From assembly GCA_025331565.1 (NCBI GenBank), contig JAFREQ010000093.1, positions 2,619,140-2,683,139 of the forward strand: a stretch of 64,000 nucleotides of DNA, given 5' to 3'. The translations under genes were made by a program, and so were the position numbers. Under the pieces are notes generated by a model. The model ran no database searches. It was given only the letters and a program-made list of their open reading frames with translations, and had not been told where the DNA came from. Source of the stretch: Holacanthus passer. Taxonomy: Eukaryota > Chordata > Actinopteri > Pomacanthidae. The first letter of the stretch is position 1; every line of letters starts with the position of its first letter. Below, piece after piece: positions 53,466 through 64,000 of this stretch.

Positions 53466-55694
53466 GACTCTCCAAATTAAACGTAGCCTCAAAGATCGTC
53501 AGATGTCTGTTTTAGCAGGAAGCCGATTGAGCCCGATGATTAGAATTGTACAGTTTGATTTCAGTCTTAATGTGAGTTTGCTGTGGATTCAAATAAGCCT
53601 CTGCGTGTCTTTCGTGAACTTTCTGTGGGCGTGATACAGTAAAGGAAAATGGTGCCAGCTGAAAGCCTTTACACTGACTGTTCCCTAAAGCCTGTGAAAA
53701 CGACCTCTTCAGTTGTAAAAGTACGTCGCTTTGACTCATTCGTCCTTTTCAGTTCTTCATTTTGGGAATAGGAGAAGTTGGGAACAAACATCGATGCAGC
53801 ACTGTCGATACGATGAACATGATGTTTTAATTAACTTACCAAACAGCAATCTTTCCTAAGTCTTTTTGGCACATCATTGCATGCAGATGAGTTAATCACT
53901 GTAACTCATTAGAATGATTTTTGACTTGCTAAACAAGATGAATCACTTCATCACTTATGCACCAGTCAAACATTAAGTCATTTACTCGGGAAAAGGGAGT
54001 TTTATAAAAGCCAGTTCTCTATCAGATGCACTGATGATGCTGAGGCCTGATCTTTGCCGAGTAGCTTCTGTCAGTTCATCCAGGTTGTGCTCTGAAGTCC
54101 TGACTGGTGGATGAGGAGGACTTTTTCTTTTTTGCATAAGATCAGTGTGTGGATGTGAACTCTGGCTGTGTTCAGGATTGCATACCGATGTACCATTCAT
54201 ACTAATTATACCATCAAATTGAGTATGCATTGCTTGTCTGCAGACCGTCCAGTGGCGGACTGCGAGGTGGACAGTTCAGCACCAAACTGTTTTTACAATT
54301 ATGTTGTAAGGTTTTCCATCTCAGAATTCACATCTGAGAATGTTTGAGGCAAGAAATTAGCTGTGTAGATTTTGAATATTGGCAGTTATACAACAATTTA
54401 AAAAAAAAAAAAAAGCTCCAATGTTTTCACAAGTGCCTGCAGAGATATATTAGTTTCACTGCCCAGAATAAAGTTTTAGTTTAAATTCACACTGAAAATA
54501 AGTTCAGTTCTAATAATCTCTAACAGCAATACAAGTTTAACATAATTCATCAGGGACAGGCGCTGTGGTATGTGTTCATATACATATTCCCATACAAATA
54601 AACTTTAATTAAAATGATTTGTCACCATCAACTCAAAGAGACTTGAGTTCTAAACCAGTTTCTCTCTTACTAATTCCCACCAGTTTCTAACTCTGCTCAT
54701 GTGTTTACTGAACTCGAATGAATCACACCTGAAGACTATATTTGCTATTTTTTAATTGTGTTGATGTATAGTCTCGTCCCTGTGTGTCGCAGGATGGTAA
54801 ATTAAAAATTAAAAACAAGGTAAAAAAAAAAAGCATAAATAGATAATGAAAACAAGCTGTGGAGAAACAGCTCAAAAAAAAAATCTTTGATCAACATTTT
54901 TTTCTTTCTTGAGCTTAATTGGCTGCAGTTTTCAAAAGTTTGCTGTTTTGCATCATTGTCTGTTTGTGGAAGCATAAAGTATATTCTTTTATTTATTGCC
55001 AACTTCACCTGCCTGTGTCTCCGGCTCAGTCTGTCACAGGTGAGTGTAGCTGGTGTGATTATAGCCACCGATCGACCAATCACAGCCAGAGAAGTGCAGA
55101 GCTCTCCGGGTCACAGGTCAGGTCACTCGGGTCCATGATTATTGATTAAAGAGGAAATAAACATGCAAAAGAAAGTAAATACAGAAGAATTCATTCATTA
55201 GAAATCTGCCAATTATTAAAGGTCAAAACTGTAAATCACATAATTTGTATGTGTAACTTTTTTTTGAACAAATGATGCTGTAGTTATTTTAGAATGTGAG
55301 TAAAACAATTAAGAGAACTTTAAAAAATCCCAAAACTGAAACGTCATGCTGAATCTCTCTGTCGGCCTCGTGCATGCACACATCTCACACACTGCTCAAC
55401 CAAAATCCATATGGCATATTATCGTTTACTATTTAACAAATGAAAAAACTCAAATCAATCTGATTCATGACGGCATAAAAGACACCTGCTGTCGCTACAG
55501 ACAAGTGCTTTCAATTAAAACCCTCCTGTGAAAATACTGCGAGAGTGAGAAGCAAAAATAGTTTGGAGAATGGACAGAAAATGTTGTGACAGAGGGAGGA
55601 GGAGATTTACCGTTTCAAAGAGCTTCATCTCTTCCTCTTTCTCTCTGCTCCATCTCTCTCTCTCTCTCTCTCTCAGGACAACAACTTTCTGGGA
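53466..55694. other. Intergenic between the two duplicated elements
   Basis: No gene. A CT tract at 55653-55674 lies just before copy 2. The frames at 54887-55149 are not credible. Confidence 0.4.
55653..55674. repeat. (CT)n microsatellite
   Basis: About 11 CT units. Confidence 0.9.
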
Positions 55695-55738
55695 CTAATG
55701 AGCCTGAAAATACCTGGTTTTATCTTTAATTGGAAAGC
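55695..55738. repeat. 44-bp duplicated non-coding element, copy 2
   Basis: Partner of 53422-53465 in the same orientation, with 38 of 44 positions identical. Similarity fades on both sides. Confidence 0.75.
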
Positions 55739-56367
55739 TGCAGCTTCTTTAGACCAAGTCAGACAGATGGAACGTTCTTAATCATTATCCATCAAGTCAG
55801 CGTTTGCAACAGATGAAGAACGTTTCATTTCAACACAGCGATGCTAAACAGATAAACAAATGTCACTTCCTCGTCTAAAGCCATTTTCTGGCATTAGGCT
55901 TGTTATCAGCTTAAAAATAGCAACCAACAAAATAATTGGATAAGATCAAGCCCTCTTTGTTTTTCAATATGCATTTGGCAGCAAAAGTTTTCTATATTCA
56001 TACATCAAGTTTTCATTTTTCCTCACTTGATATTTCTCCGTCATATTATTTCGGGGAAGCAGATCGTTAGCTGGGAACTTTCATCCTTTCGACTTTGCAG
56101 CGACGATCAGCTGATAAGAAATGAAAACCACAAAAGCTTTGTTTCCCCTCAATTGCAAACGAGGATTTTCTTTGTGTCACACACGCGAAAACATTTTGAA
56201 ACGGCATCATGCTTTTATAAATAGATCTTAAGTGAAGGAGTTATGAAATTCATTCAGAATGAGTGACAAAGAAAATGTTCTTCCTCGACACTTGCAGCTC
56301 TGTTTGTATTTAGGCTGAGATAAAAATAACACATTCATATACCTTAATGAGGCGGGTTTCAAAAGGT
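55739..56367. other. Intergenic, nothing recognised
   Basis: AT-rich sequence with no feature assigned. Confidence 0.5.
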
Positions 56368-56687
56368 AGAAGGTGTGGAAGAAATGGCATTGGACAGAGA
56401 GCAAGCACAGATATCCCAGACCAACGAGGAGGGAACGTTACAATGTGTGCAGCCATCTCAGAAAATATCTCCCTCCCTACTTCCCATTCCTCAATCCAGT
56501 AGAGGAGTTTTTCTCTGCCTGGAGGTGGAAGGTAGCAGCCATGGATGCAGCATGTGATGCCATCGCAGCAGAGTCCTGCCTCTCGAGGAGATACTTTCCT
56601 CGCTGCATTGCAAAGGATGAAATTCGCTGTGATGTCGATGACAATATGTGGCCAGACAGACAGGAACAGCTGGATGTGCACGAATGA
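56368..56687 (+). pseudogene. IS630/Tc1-superfamily (DDE_3-type) transposase relic
   Basis: Frame one from 56368 reads RRCGRNGIGQRASTDIPDQR, then GGNVTMCAAISEN. A +2 frame shift then gives KYLPPYFPFLNPVEEFFSAW, RWKV and AAMDAACDAIA ... RRYFPRCIAKDEIRCDVDDN, MWPDRQEQLDVHE and a stop. This is the order of the C-terminal half of IS630-like transposases found in fish, with the final catalytic Glu in LNPVEEFF. About 50 residues between CAAISEN and YLPPY (normally holding the second catalytic Asp) and about 10-15 after WRWKV are missing. It is a doubly deleted, dead copy; no terminal repeats were identified. Confidence 0.85.
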
Positions 56688-59600
56688 TTTACAGTACTGT
56701 GTACGTTGTATGTTCAGTTCCAATATGTACTGCAGTATTGTTTACAGTAGTAAAAGCAATACCTGCGAGCAACACGGTGACGTCCAGAGCTCTCGAACAC
56801 AACCCCGAGCCAGCTCCATGCCAGGATGGTTCACTCCACCAATATCTGTCACTTTACTCAGCGGCTTAACCTAATTTCAGCTGAGAGCCTATAGCGGCAG
56901 ACAGGAGTTTCAGTGCATTGCTCTGTGCGTTCTCCCCGTGATTAAAGCCGTTCTGAGGGCCAGGTCCCCCCGGTGCCTTGTCATCATTCATAATGGGACC
57001 ATTGAATGTAATTTGGGAGAGTGATTGGTTAGCGAAGCGAGAGAGAGAAGAGAGGAAGGAAGAACAAGTGAGGAAGAAAGAGAGAGCAGGGACGGAGCTT
57101 AATGTAACATCATGTTGAAGAGTTGGCCTCGGTGCTCACGCTGATCCATAACCTGATAGATGGAACATCATCAATAGTGTTGGTGGGAGACGCAGTAGAC
57201 GGATGAGACTGTCAGTAAACTGAACGCACAGTGTGTTGCACAGGGCTGGTGTGAAGTTCAGATAAAGCCTGAGGAAAGGTCACTCATGTGCATCCTCAGC
57301 CCGATGACAAGATTTAAAACAGGAAGTGACTTGCCTACAAAACTGCCACAGAGCGAGAGCGTGTACCTGTCTGCTGCGCCGGCATCTGTGATGTTGTTTC
57401 AAAGCCACTCAATTTGTAATCCGAAGCGTCCACCCCGACTTCTCTTCTCAAAGGTTTTTGAAATGTAAAACATCTCTCAATATACCTCCCCTTGTTGTAG
57501 TCGGAGAGGAACATCATTATCACACAGCTGCAACAAGTCATTAGACAGGAAACCTAAACAGAGGTCGCCGTAGGTGTCGGAACAAATAATTAATATAGTT
57601 GTTTGGCTTCGGTGAAGATGGTGCATCCTTCACAAAGCTTCCCTGAAAGGTAATAACAGTCTGCACATTTTCAAGCAGTTGGACTGACTCATTGACGTCA
57701 GCCTGAGCAGACGTCTAATCAGAACAACCTCCTTTAACGAGAAGAGCAAAATGCATGTTGCATGACGCGGGGCCTCAGGAGGAGAGCGAGCGTTTCTCAT
57801 TTGCTGCGGGTGAAAAATGAGCAACTTCCCTGGCATTGATAAAAATCCTATTCATATTCAAACTAGTTTTAGCAAAGGACAAGAATGTCTAACTGAACCC
57901 TGATAGTGACACCGTGCTCGAGAGGATGTTTCTTCTCAGCCTTGATCTGATTTCGTTCGGCTCGTGAGGGACTTTCCGTCAATTATTTGTCGCTATCATT
58001 TACATTCACTCCGATCACGTCATAACTGAATGTACTTCAGGACGTGTTCTTCCCTGAAGCACTGTACGATGAATGTACGGCCCTAATCGTTGTCATAATT
58101 TCCCCAAACGCTACTCGTCAGTGTGTCACAAAGGAGACCTTGGTGGAGCTGAGCGAGCAGTCGCAGCCACGGATGCATCTGAGACACCACGTGAATAACA
58201 AACACACTGATACATACTTCACCTCAAACCTTAATGTTCTATTTCTTTGAAACACAAAATCCACCGAGCAACGTTAAAAGTCCCTCTCTTAAAATCCACT
58301 TCACCTGCACTTGATGCGCACTTGCTAATACTTCAGAGTGACGTTCAGTGTTTCCCAAAATGCATCAGCGTCATCCTGTTTTGCAAAGATAAACTTCCTG
58401 TCTGGTGAGACTGGACATTCATGCAAAGCAAGATGAGAAACTACTGCTGCTAATCATTAGAATGGACATTATAATGCATTTTTGCAATTATTCTAGTATT
58501 GTCTTTGCCTTTTGTGGGCTCTTAATGTTTTCAGTTAATGCATCTTCTCAATTCTATGTTAATACAGAAAAAAAACAGAAACAACATTTTGACCTGAGCC
58601 AAGTTTGGAGGAACATCACATGCACTGTAGCTCAGGTTGGAAAGAGCTTCACTAGATTTCTAGCTGGATTTTTCTTTGTGTGGCTCCTTTTCTTTTCTTG
58701 TCCTCTCGTCTGTATCTGTCGCCCGGGGCTCTGGCTGAGTGATACCGCTGCATCGCCGTGACGACCGGAGGAACCGTCTTCGTTGCTTTCATTTTCATTT
58801 CAAGCAGGTATCAGTTAGACACATGCAGATTTGCATAAGAGCATGCGAGTGTGTTTGTCAACCACCTCTGCACCTTCCTCTGACGTGATCCCTCGCAGTC
58901 AAATCCCAGGTTGGTTTTTATTCAACGATGCCGTGTCAACTTGATTTACCCGGGCGACGGCTGGCGAGGGCGATGATACACACGGGCAAAATGTTTCATT
59001 AGAAAATATTTTGCTGATTCTGAGAAAAGTCTTGACATATGTTAAGTTATTTTCTGCGGAGGAATTACTCATCAAAGCTGTGCTGGCTTTGGATCACTGT
59101 GTGCTCCATTTACACTGTGTGCTCCATTTACACTATGTGGAAATGGAGCAAATGTGTTTGAGTCATATCCATGAGCTGTTGGAGTGTGTGTCACCTTGAT
59201 TACACACATGAGATGACGTGCATGTAAAAAGACTTCAGATTTACAGAGGAAGGGTGTGATTTTTGTTGAAACCCAGACTCATGCTGCACCTGCATTAAAA
59301 AAACAAGTGGACGGTAACAACAGGTTGGACAAAAGCCTCATCATCATCATCATCATCATGCAGTAACAGTTAAAAGTTTTCAACGTGCAACAGTCAGTCC
59401 AACATCATGGGACTGATGTATTCAAGCACCTATGAGTTTGTCTAAAACTTTTTTTTTCTCATCTGTGAAACAATACACACACACAGATTCCAGAGGAGAT
59501 TAACATTACTGAGTATTGCAGTGAAATTGAGGTCAAGTATTATACTTGACTACTCACAGTTAAATAAGGTTTTTCAGTGTTGCTGCTTTTGGGGCAATTA

Positions 59601-62188
59601 TGGAAAAAAAAAAAAATGTTGCACAGACATGGAGAGAAAATTTGGTTTAAATCAGAACCAGTGATGCAACATTGATATATGATCAATAAAAAAAGGACAT
59701 ATAATAAAAAATAATAATGTTATAAAGTGGGAGATAATTTTCTGTCAGTTTTTTTCTGCAGACAGAAGTTCAGCAAACACGTACATCACTCAAACCAGAA
59801 AGTAGAGAGTAATTACACAGTTGAGAAAAAAGAAGGATGACAGTTCTGAGTGCTTCTCACTCTGACCTTTTTTATTCTGCTGGATATGAAAATTCCTTTT
59901 ATGCAATCATGGTCACCTTGAGTGCTTCATCCGAATCTTTTTAAAACCTGACTCAGTGTTCTTTTTTTTTTTTTAATTTTTGCTCTGTTCGCACCAGTGA
60001 TAAAAGCACCTAAAAGCATATTGTTGCTGTCAAAAGAAAGAAAAAAAAAACACATCCATTTTGTTGTGCTTCTTTATCTTCCTTGAAAATAAAGTTTTAC
60101 ATGTTCGTTTAAATTGAACATTTGGCACTTACAGCTTGTTAAAACAAGAGCGGCACAAAGAGGAATTCACCTCTCGACGTTTTTCTGCTTTTTACAGTGA
60201 ATTAAAAAATGACTCGTTCAGATTTGTTCACAGAATAGCAGGTAATGATGAAGGGATAACAGAAAAGTTTTGCACATTTGTTCAAGCTTTGGAATCCTGG
60301 TTTATTTGTGAATCCCTAAGAATTCCTCCAGGCTTGTTTAAGGAGGTTTAAGAAGTTTTTTAACCACTCGTCTTTGTCTGAGTCACTGATGGACTGAAGT
60401 CATGTCAGCGTGTGGATTTGACTTTTGCTCATTGTCTTGTTGAAACCTGTCTCCCTCAAATCCAAGCTCTGTCCATCGGATTGTGTTTTCCTCTTTGGGG
60501 AACAGGTCTCCATCCTCACAGGACGGGGGCCTGTGGGACCCTGACATCTTTCTGTTGACCCCCAGTGAGACGGAGGGGAGGAAGAGGAGAAGAAGAAGAA
60601 GAGGAGTGGGAGGGCCGTGAAACTAATCCAGATGTGCTTCAGGTTAGAAGAGGAGTCGGGAAAAAGTGGGTTCATGGACTGAGGTTTAGCTGTCAATGAT
60701 CACAACGCCACAGCTGGAAGTGATGCATTTAAAACTGGCCCTATCTTTTAATATTTACTTGTGAATCAACATTTGAGTGCCCAAATAAAATGCTGTGGTT
60801 AATGCAGCCCAGTGAGAGCATTTTCATAGTGTTTTAAATCAACGCCTGTTAATGACGTTAAATCCACCAGACGAGCGCTCCGTGTGGTGCAACATTCAGA
60901 ACGCTGTAAAAATCAAAGTGATTATTAATTCAGTCGTCCTCTCTAAATATGAAATAAGAGGCTTATTCTCTCAGTTTAAATTCAGATCCAAATCCAGAAA
61001 ATGTTGCCCTTGTTAATTATGAAACAGCAGCTGCCAATGCCAGCAGCGCGTCAGTGATGCTTCTGTCTGGGTTTAATTCCAAAAATGAGAAGAACACCTG
61101 CTCTTTAAAAGACGCATATGAGAAAGCAAATTTCAGTTTAGTCGCGAGATGTTGTCAATGACTGACGAACTGCATATAAACAGTATTTGTATTTCTGATT
61201 AGTTGGTCATAGTCAAGCGTTTATACACTAAAATCAAAAGGTGGAATGTTTGAATTTGCCTGGATATCAGACGAATGACAGACAGAGACAGTTATTGTCC
61301 CAAAAGTCATCCAACCTTAATATGATGATGATCGATGTAGAAGATTCATCAAACTGTGGACGAGCCAAGAAACATGTTGTAGGACTGAAGTGTTTGAATG
61401 TAGTTTGTTTCTTTTACAAATGTTTGAACAGCCAAAAACATCTGAAACTCCAATAATCACTTCTGTGGACGTTTGATCTGAAACACATTACAAGAAGTTG
61501 CCCTCAGAATGTGATCAAGTACAGAACACTGGTTATAACCTGCACAATGAGAACATTTAAAGATGTGCATTCTTATAAAATGTATGAAACTAATGACACA
61601 TGAAACTGTTTCCAGATTAAAAGCCCAGCAGGAGGAATCTCTGCAAAACCGTCATCACCATGATAAATCAATAATAGGCTAATTCTAAAAACATAAGGAA
61701 TTTTATTATTATCATTCAGAAGCAGCATGCATGAAGGAGATATGATTCTGTATCAGTAGCAACATTAATTCATTTCCTGAGGTTTACAAAACAAGATATG
61801 CCATAAGGTTAGAATACAAAAGGATTCAGGAATATAATAGCTCTACAGATTTATATAATCATCATTTTTAAATGTTTCATTTTCCATCAACTACAATACA
61901 ACTATAATACAAACCTATGAAAGTAAGAGCCATGTTGTAAAACAGATTTTCTATAAGATGTCACATGATTTCACATAATACATGGGATTAATGGTTAGAC
62001 CTGCCTGCAAACAGCAGCTCTATCAATTGTACCTGGCTGCTTCTTTAACTCAGCCAGGTTTACAGCACTCTCCTTATTTGGGACATTTACTGTGTGCTTT
62101 CTGAATCTGGGCTTTTCTCTGCTTTTGTTTTTGAACTTTCACCTAAGGAGGGCATGCAACTGTACTGAAAATGAGGATCCCTTAGCTT
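56688..62188. other. Intergenic, nothing recognised beyond simple repeats
   Basis: AT-rich. 56930-57010 is repeat-free and GC-balanced. An 18-base unit CTGTGTGCTCCATTTACA is repeated twice at about 59097-59132. A (TCA)n tract lies at 59338-59360. No exon recognised in six frames. Confidence 0.4.
59338..59360. repeat. (TCA)n microsatellite
   Basis: Seven to eight TCA units. Confidence 0.92.
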
Positions 62189-62275
62189 ATGGCCTGTATA
62201 AATCATATATTTTACTTCCTTAATGTGAGGCATTTCCAGTTGAAACAGGATTTAAAGGTGGGGCATGTAAGTCAG

Positions 62276-62488
62276 CCAATGAGAACACTGGGATTTTGTT
62301 CAAAATGTTTGTGATGGTTTCATTGGCTGGAGATGTTAGTCCCGCCTACTTGTGCAGCATTTAACCAATACACTGCTTTCCAGGAAGTAACTTCTGGTGG
62401 GGAAATGGAGCCATGCAGCAGACAGCTGTCCTTTACTTTCAACCAGCAGAGAACAGACATCTTCATAGAGATTGGTGCATGAGTAAGT
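62276..62488 (+). promoter_or_regulatory. Promoter-like block and putative first exon, unit A
   Basis: CCAAT at 62276-62280, inverted CCAAT (ATTGG) at 62322-62326, CCCGCCT at 62341, and CCAAT at 62365-62369, then about 115 bases of exon-like sequence ending GTGCATGA|GTAAGTAC. This arrangement resembles a TATA-less CCAAT/GC-box promoter with a short first exon. No TATA box was seen. Expression is inferred only. Confidence 0.4.
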
Positions 62489-62568
62489 ACAGACAGTGAA
62501 AACAATTTGTTCTTTTTGTGGTTTGTATGGTGTGTTGTCTGTGTTGTGTTGGCTGCCTGTGCTTGTTC

Positions 62569-62615
62569 TTGTTGGCAGGCCTCTGGCCTTGTTGGTAGGC
62601 CTCTGGCCTTGTTGT
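62569..62615. repeat. 20-bp minisatellite, 2 copies
   Basis: Two units of the AGGCCTCTGGCCTTGTTGG(C/T) type, at the same position relative to the donor as the expanded array in unit B. Probably the less expanded state. Confidence 0.9.
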
Positions 62616-63036
62616 ATGGTGTTTGTGTTGTGCTGACTGCCTTGCCATGACTTGGCCTTGACTGTTGTTGCTGCAATGTTATTTTGGGGCCTATATTTGT
62701 GTCATCTGATTCTGAATATGATGGGGAAGATTTACATCTGTATGTATGACATATAGACAGTATGTCGTTTTGAAGCACAGGATGTTTTGCTGGGATTTTC
62801 CTCCTGTTGTGTACAGGCCTATGGCTTGGCCACTACATGTCTTAACTGTACTTTGTAATTTTCTATATGTCTCTGATTCTTTTAGAATGTGGGTTATGTC
62901 ATGTTTTTAGCAGCTTTGACTGAACATTAATGGTGTATTTGTATTGCTCAATGGCCTGTATAAAGGATATCTATACTTTCATAACGTGGAGCAGTTACTT
63001 TTGAAACAGGATTTAAAGGTTGGGCATGCAAGTCAA

Positions 63037-63259
63037 CCAATGAGAACACTGGGATTTTGTTCAAAATGTTTGTGATGATTTTATTGGCTGGAGATGTTAG
63101 TCCCGCCCACTTGTGCAGCCTTTAACCAATACACTGCTTTCCAGGAAGCAACTTCTGGAGAGAAAATGGAGTCCTGCAGCAAAGAAAGTAAGGCAGCTGT
63201 CCTCCATTTTCCACCAGCAGAGAACAGACATCTTCATAAAGATTGGTGCATGGGTAAGT
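63037..63259 (+). promoter_or_regulatory. Promoter-like block and putative first exon, unit B
   Basis: CCAAT at 63037-63041, ATTGG at 63083-63087, GC box CCCGCCC at 63102-63108, CCAAT at 63126-63130, ATG at 63166, and donor ATGG|GTAAGTAC at 63254-63259. Against unit A, the CCAAT boxes and donor are kept while a 10-base indel shifts any reading frame after the ATG. The exon, if real, is therefore more likely untranslated than coding. Confidence 0.42.
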
Positions 63260-63349
63260 ACAGAGACTAAGCACAAGTCATTCTTCATGCAGTTTCTTTT
63301 TGTGCTTTGTATGGTGTGTTGTCTGTGTTGTGTTGGCTGCCTGTGCTTG

Positions 63350-63765
63350 CCCCTGTTGGCAGGCCTCTGGCCCTGTTGGCAGGCCTCTGGCCCTGTTGGC
63401 AGGCCTCTGGCCCTGTTGGTAGGCCTCTGGCCCTGTTGGCAGGCCTCTGGCCCTGTTGGCAGGCCTCTGGCCCTGTTGGCAGGCCTTTGGCCCTGTTGGT
63501 AGGCCTCTGGCCCTGTTGGCAGGCCTCTGGCCCTGTTGGTGGGCCTCTGGCCTTGTTGGCAGGTAGGCCTCTGGCCTTGTTGGCAGGCCTCTGGCCCTGT
63601 TGGCAGGCCTCTGGCCTTGTTGGCAGGCCTCTGGCCCTGTTGGCAGGCCTCTGGCCTTGTTGGTAGGCCTCTGGCCCTGTTGGTAGGCCTCTGGCCCTGT
63701 TGGCAGGCCTCTGGCCCTGTTGGTAGGCCTCTGGCCTTGTTGGCAGGCCTCTGGCCCTGTTGTAT
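63350..63765. repeat. 20-bp minisatellite, 20 copies
   Basis: Consensus AGGCCTCTGGCCCTGTTGGC with C/T variation at two positions, one AGGT insertion (about 63561) and 20 AGGCCTCTGG cores counted. The unit holds no stop codon in most frames, so long false reading frames appear on both strands (for example PTGPEACQQGQRP repeats on minus). Confidence 0.97.
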
Positions 63766-64000
63766 GGTGTTTGTGTTGTGCTGACTGCCTTGCCATGACT
63801 TGGCCTTGACTGTTGTAGCTGCAATGTTATTTTGGGGCCTATATTTGTGTCATCTGATTATGGATGTGATTGGGAAAATATACATCTGTATGTATGACAT
63901 ATGAAAACTGTGTCTCTTTGAGGCATGAGATATTTTGCTTGGATTTTGATCCCCTTATTTACAGGCCTATGGCATGGCCACTACATGTCTTAACTGTCTT

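Larger units (their letters stand above)
62189..62950 (+). repeat. Tandem unit A (promoter/first-exon-like module)
   Basis: A 762-base unit that begins again at 62951. Landmarks in order: ATGGCCTGTATAAA start, GAAACAGGATTTAAAGGT, a CCAAT-rich block, an ATG at 62405 with a GTAAGT donor at 62483, a two-copy 20-bp minisatellite (62569-62615), TTGTATGGTGTTTGTGTTGT, and ACAGGCCTATGGCTTGGCCA at 62813. Similarity to the next unit is high by eye across all these blocks. Confidence 0.88.
62951..64000 (+). repeat. Tandem unit B (runs off window)
   Basis: The second unit repeats all landmarks of unit A and reaches ACAGGCCTATGGCATGGCCA at 63961. It is longer than A because of the 20-copy minisatellite, a 22-base insertion after the donor (about 63266-63290) and a 10-base insertion in the putative exon. 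Its true end, and any third unit, lie beyond base 64000. Confidence 0.88.

Noticed and set aside
63278..63824. Two long overlapping minus-strand frames (172 and 179 aa) rich in Pro/Gly/Glu/Gln
   Set aside because: They are the 20-bp minisatellite read in two frames. Because 20 is not a multiple of 3, each frame cycles through the same words, and no stop occurs in the unit. No start context or exon structure supports a protein.

Overview
The window is vertebrate nuclear DNA, almost certainly from a ray-finned (teleost) fish. It has a compact GT-AG multi-exon gene in AT-rich DNA, long dinucleotide microsatellites, non-autonomous Tc1/mariner-type elements with teleost-type ends, an L2-clade LINE relic, and other teleost-style dispersed repeats. 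No bacterial-style operon, CRISPR array, rRNA or tRNA gene was seen. Family assignments were made by eye from remembered family features; no database was searched.

Positions 1-9311 hold one confidently identified protein gene, gtpbp1 (GTP-binding protein 1; possibly the teleost paralogue gtpbp1l), on the + strand. Twelve coding exons (2891-9311) with consistent splice phases encode the last 574 residues: the complete GTPase domain (P-loop, DxxGH, TKxD), EF-Tu-like domains 2 and 3, and a basic Gly/Arg tail. The first coding exon, with the N-terminus and promoter, lies before base 1, so 1-2890 is intron. A candidate poly(A) signal at 11763 implies a 3' UTR of about 2.45 kb, and a 593-bp foldback Tc1-like element sits inside it.

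From about 11.8 kb to the right edge I find no intact protein gene. The interval holds a nested repeat block (12.0-14.1 kb), a hAT-like first exon with an intact splice donor (minus strand, 21.1 kb), a Tc1-like deletion derivative (22.7-23.3 kb), a decayed L2-type LINE (24.25-25.16 kb), a SINE-like retroposon (26.3 kb), a LINE-tail cluster (34.5-35.6 kb), retroposon tails (39 and 40.7 kb), a doubly deleted IS630/Tc1-type transposase relic (56.4 kb) and several microsatellites. The non-repetitive remainder may carry distal regulatory sequence. The best candidates are a CpG-rich patch with a perfect 14-bp E-box palindrome at 44.05 kb and a 44-bp sequence present twice at 53.4 and 55.7 kb.

The most unusual structure is at the right edge (62189-64000). 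It is a tandem duplication of a unit of about 0.76 kb that looks like a promoter plus untranslated first exon: three CCAAT boxes, a GC-rich box, then a conserved GTAAGT donor. A 20-bp minisatellite follows the donor, with 2 copies in the first unit and 20 in the second. The second unit runs off the window.
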